From contig CAYSKJ010000012.1 of assembly GCA_964431655.1 (NCBI GenBank), positions 1,668-26,542 on the forward strand: a stretch of DNA of 24,875 nucleotides, written 5' to 3'. The notes under the pieces are model-generated. The model ran no database searches, was not told the DNA's origin, and worked only from the letters and a program-made list of their open reading frames with translations. This DNA comes from CAYMEV01 sp964431655 [NCBI: uncultured bacterium]. GTDB lineage: Bacteria > CAYMEV01. The translations under genes and the position numbers were made by a program. Of this stretch, positions 24,333 through 24,875 are shown one piece after another. Each line of letters starts with the position of its first letter. The stretch's first letter is position 1.

Positions 24333-24875
24333 CTAAGGATTGTCTAAAAGCAGGCTGATATCAACGGCTGTGGCTTTCATAACCAGGGATGAGCTGGATA
24401 AAAAATCAATTTTCAGGTCCCTGTATTCACCGATATTGCTGATATCAATGCCACCTGACACCTCAATGAGCACCTTGCCGTGGGCAAAGTCCACTACCTT
24501 TTGAAGTTCATTCCCTGACAGATTGTCTATGAGAATGATATCTGCACCGCTTTCTATTGCTTCCTTTGCCTCATTCAGGCTCCCTATTTCAACCTCTATG
24601 GTATATGCCGGCGGTACTGCCTCCCTTACTTTGGATATAGTCCTGGAGATAGACCCGACGGCCTTTATATGGTTCTCTTTTATGAGTATGCCTGATTCCA
24701 GGTTATACCGGTGATTATAACCTCCACCGTGCTTTACCGCCCACTTTTGAAATATCCTCAGGCCCGGAAGTGTCTTTCTTGTATCAAGCAGTTTTATGCC
24801 CGAGCCTTTCAGGACATCGGCCATCTTCCTGGTATAGGTTGCAATGCCGGAAAGGTGGGATAAAAGGTTGAGGGC
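24333..24875 (-). CDS. nadC: Nicotinate-nucleotide pyrophosphorylase, partial (start outside window)
   Basis: NadC converts quinolinate and PRPP to nicotinate mononucleotide and CO2 in NAD synthesis. The visible 180 residues cover the C-terminal two-thirds of a normally 280-residue enzyme. The open frame runs off the window end, with the typical ALNLLSHLSGIATYTRK segment encoded by 24875-24825. Other motifs are LDTRKTLPGLR, KHGGGYNHRYNL, EVEIGSLNEA, DIILIDNLS and IEVSGGID. The first ATG inside the window (24824) is internal and not the start. It precedes birA in an apparent two-gene unit. Confidence 0.93.
   Translation of the reverse strand, partial: ALNLLSHLSGIATYTRKMADVLKGSGIKLLDTRKTLPGLRIFQKWAVKHGGGYNHRYNLESGILIKENHIKAVGSISRTISKVREAVPPAYTIEVEIGSLNEAKEAIESGADIILIDNLSGNELQKVVDFAHGKVLIEVSGGIDISNIGEYRDLKIDFLSSSSLVMKATAVDISLLLDNP

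Overview
The window reads as a continuous stretch of chromosome from an anaerobic, fermentative, diderm bacterium. The diderm call rests on an exported protein whose C-terminus looks like an outer-membrane beta-barrel. The anaerobic call rests on a sodium-pumping biotin-dependent decarboxylase, a DUF39-ferredoxin protein and a cobalamin-type radical SAM enzyme. Base composition is moderate and AGG/ATA codons are common. Several protein forms (long urocanase, an mmdA-oadG-biotin carrier-oadB gene order) would fit Spirochaetota, Bacteroidota or related candidate phyla, but the sequence alone does not settle the phylum. No tRNA, rRNA or CRISPR array was seen.

Layout. Positions 1-341 hold two 48-bp tandem repeats (possibly the end of an IS21-like element), a stem-loop, a strong promoter and a terminator-like leader hairpin ahead of hutU (histidine degradation). 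A HerA/DUF87-type ATPase converges on hutU. Divergent from the ATPase is a two-gene unit: cobalamin-dependent methionine synthase (metH) and an M55 D-aminopeptidase. A GNAT acetyltransferase and an exported PKD-domain/beta-barrel protein follow on the minus strand. On the plus strand comes a DUF39-ferredoxin protein plus an ApbE-like UPF0280 protein; both families are linked to sulfur insertion for homocysteine synthesis, so with metH the window holds most of a de novo methionine route. From 13.7 to 17.6 kb lies a minus-strand operon for a membrane decarboxylase: carboxyltransferase, an extended OadG-like subunit, biotin carrier and Na+-pumping OadB, with its own promoter and terminator.

From 17.76 to 23.6 kb six plus-strand genes follow: a B12-binding radical SAM enzyme with a possible PqqD/RRE-like tail, zinc ribbon-DUF4178, DUF350 membrane protein, a second zinc ribbon-DUF4178, a membrane-anchored N-acetylmuramoyl-L-alanine amidase, and an actin of the MamK type. 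The MamK-like actin lies beside envelope genes and not beside recognisable magnetosome genes. This is the best candidate here for an undescribed system. The window ends with minus-strand birA (biotin ligase, able to serve the biotin carrier) and a nadC cut by the window edge.
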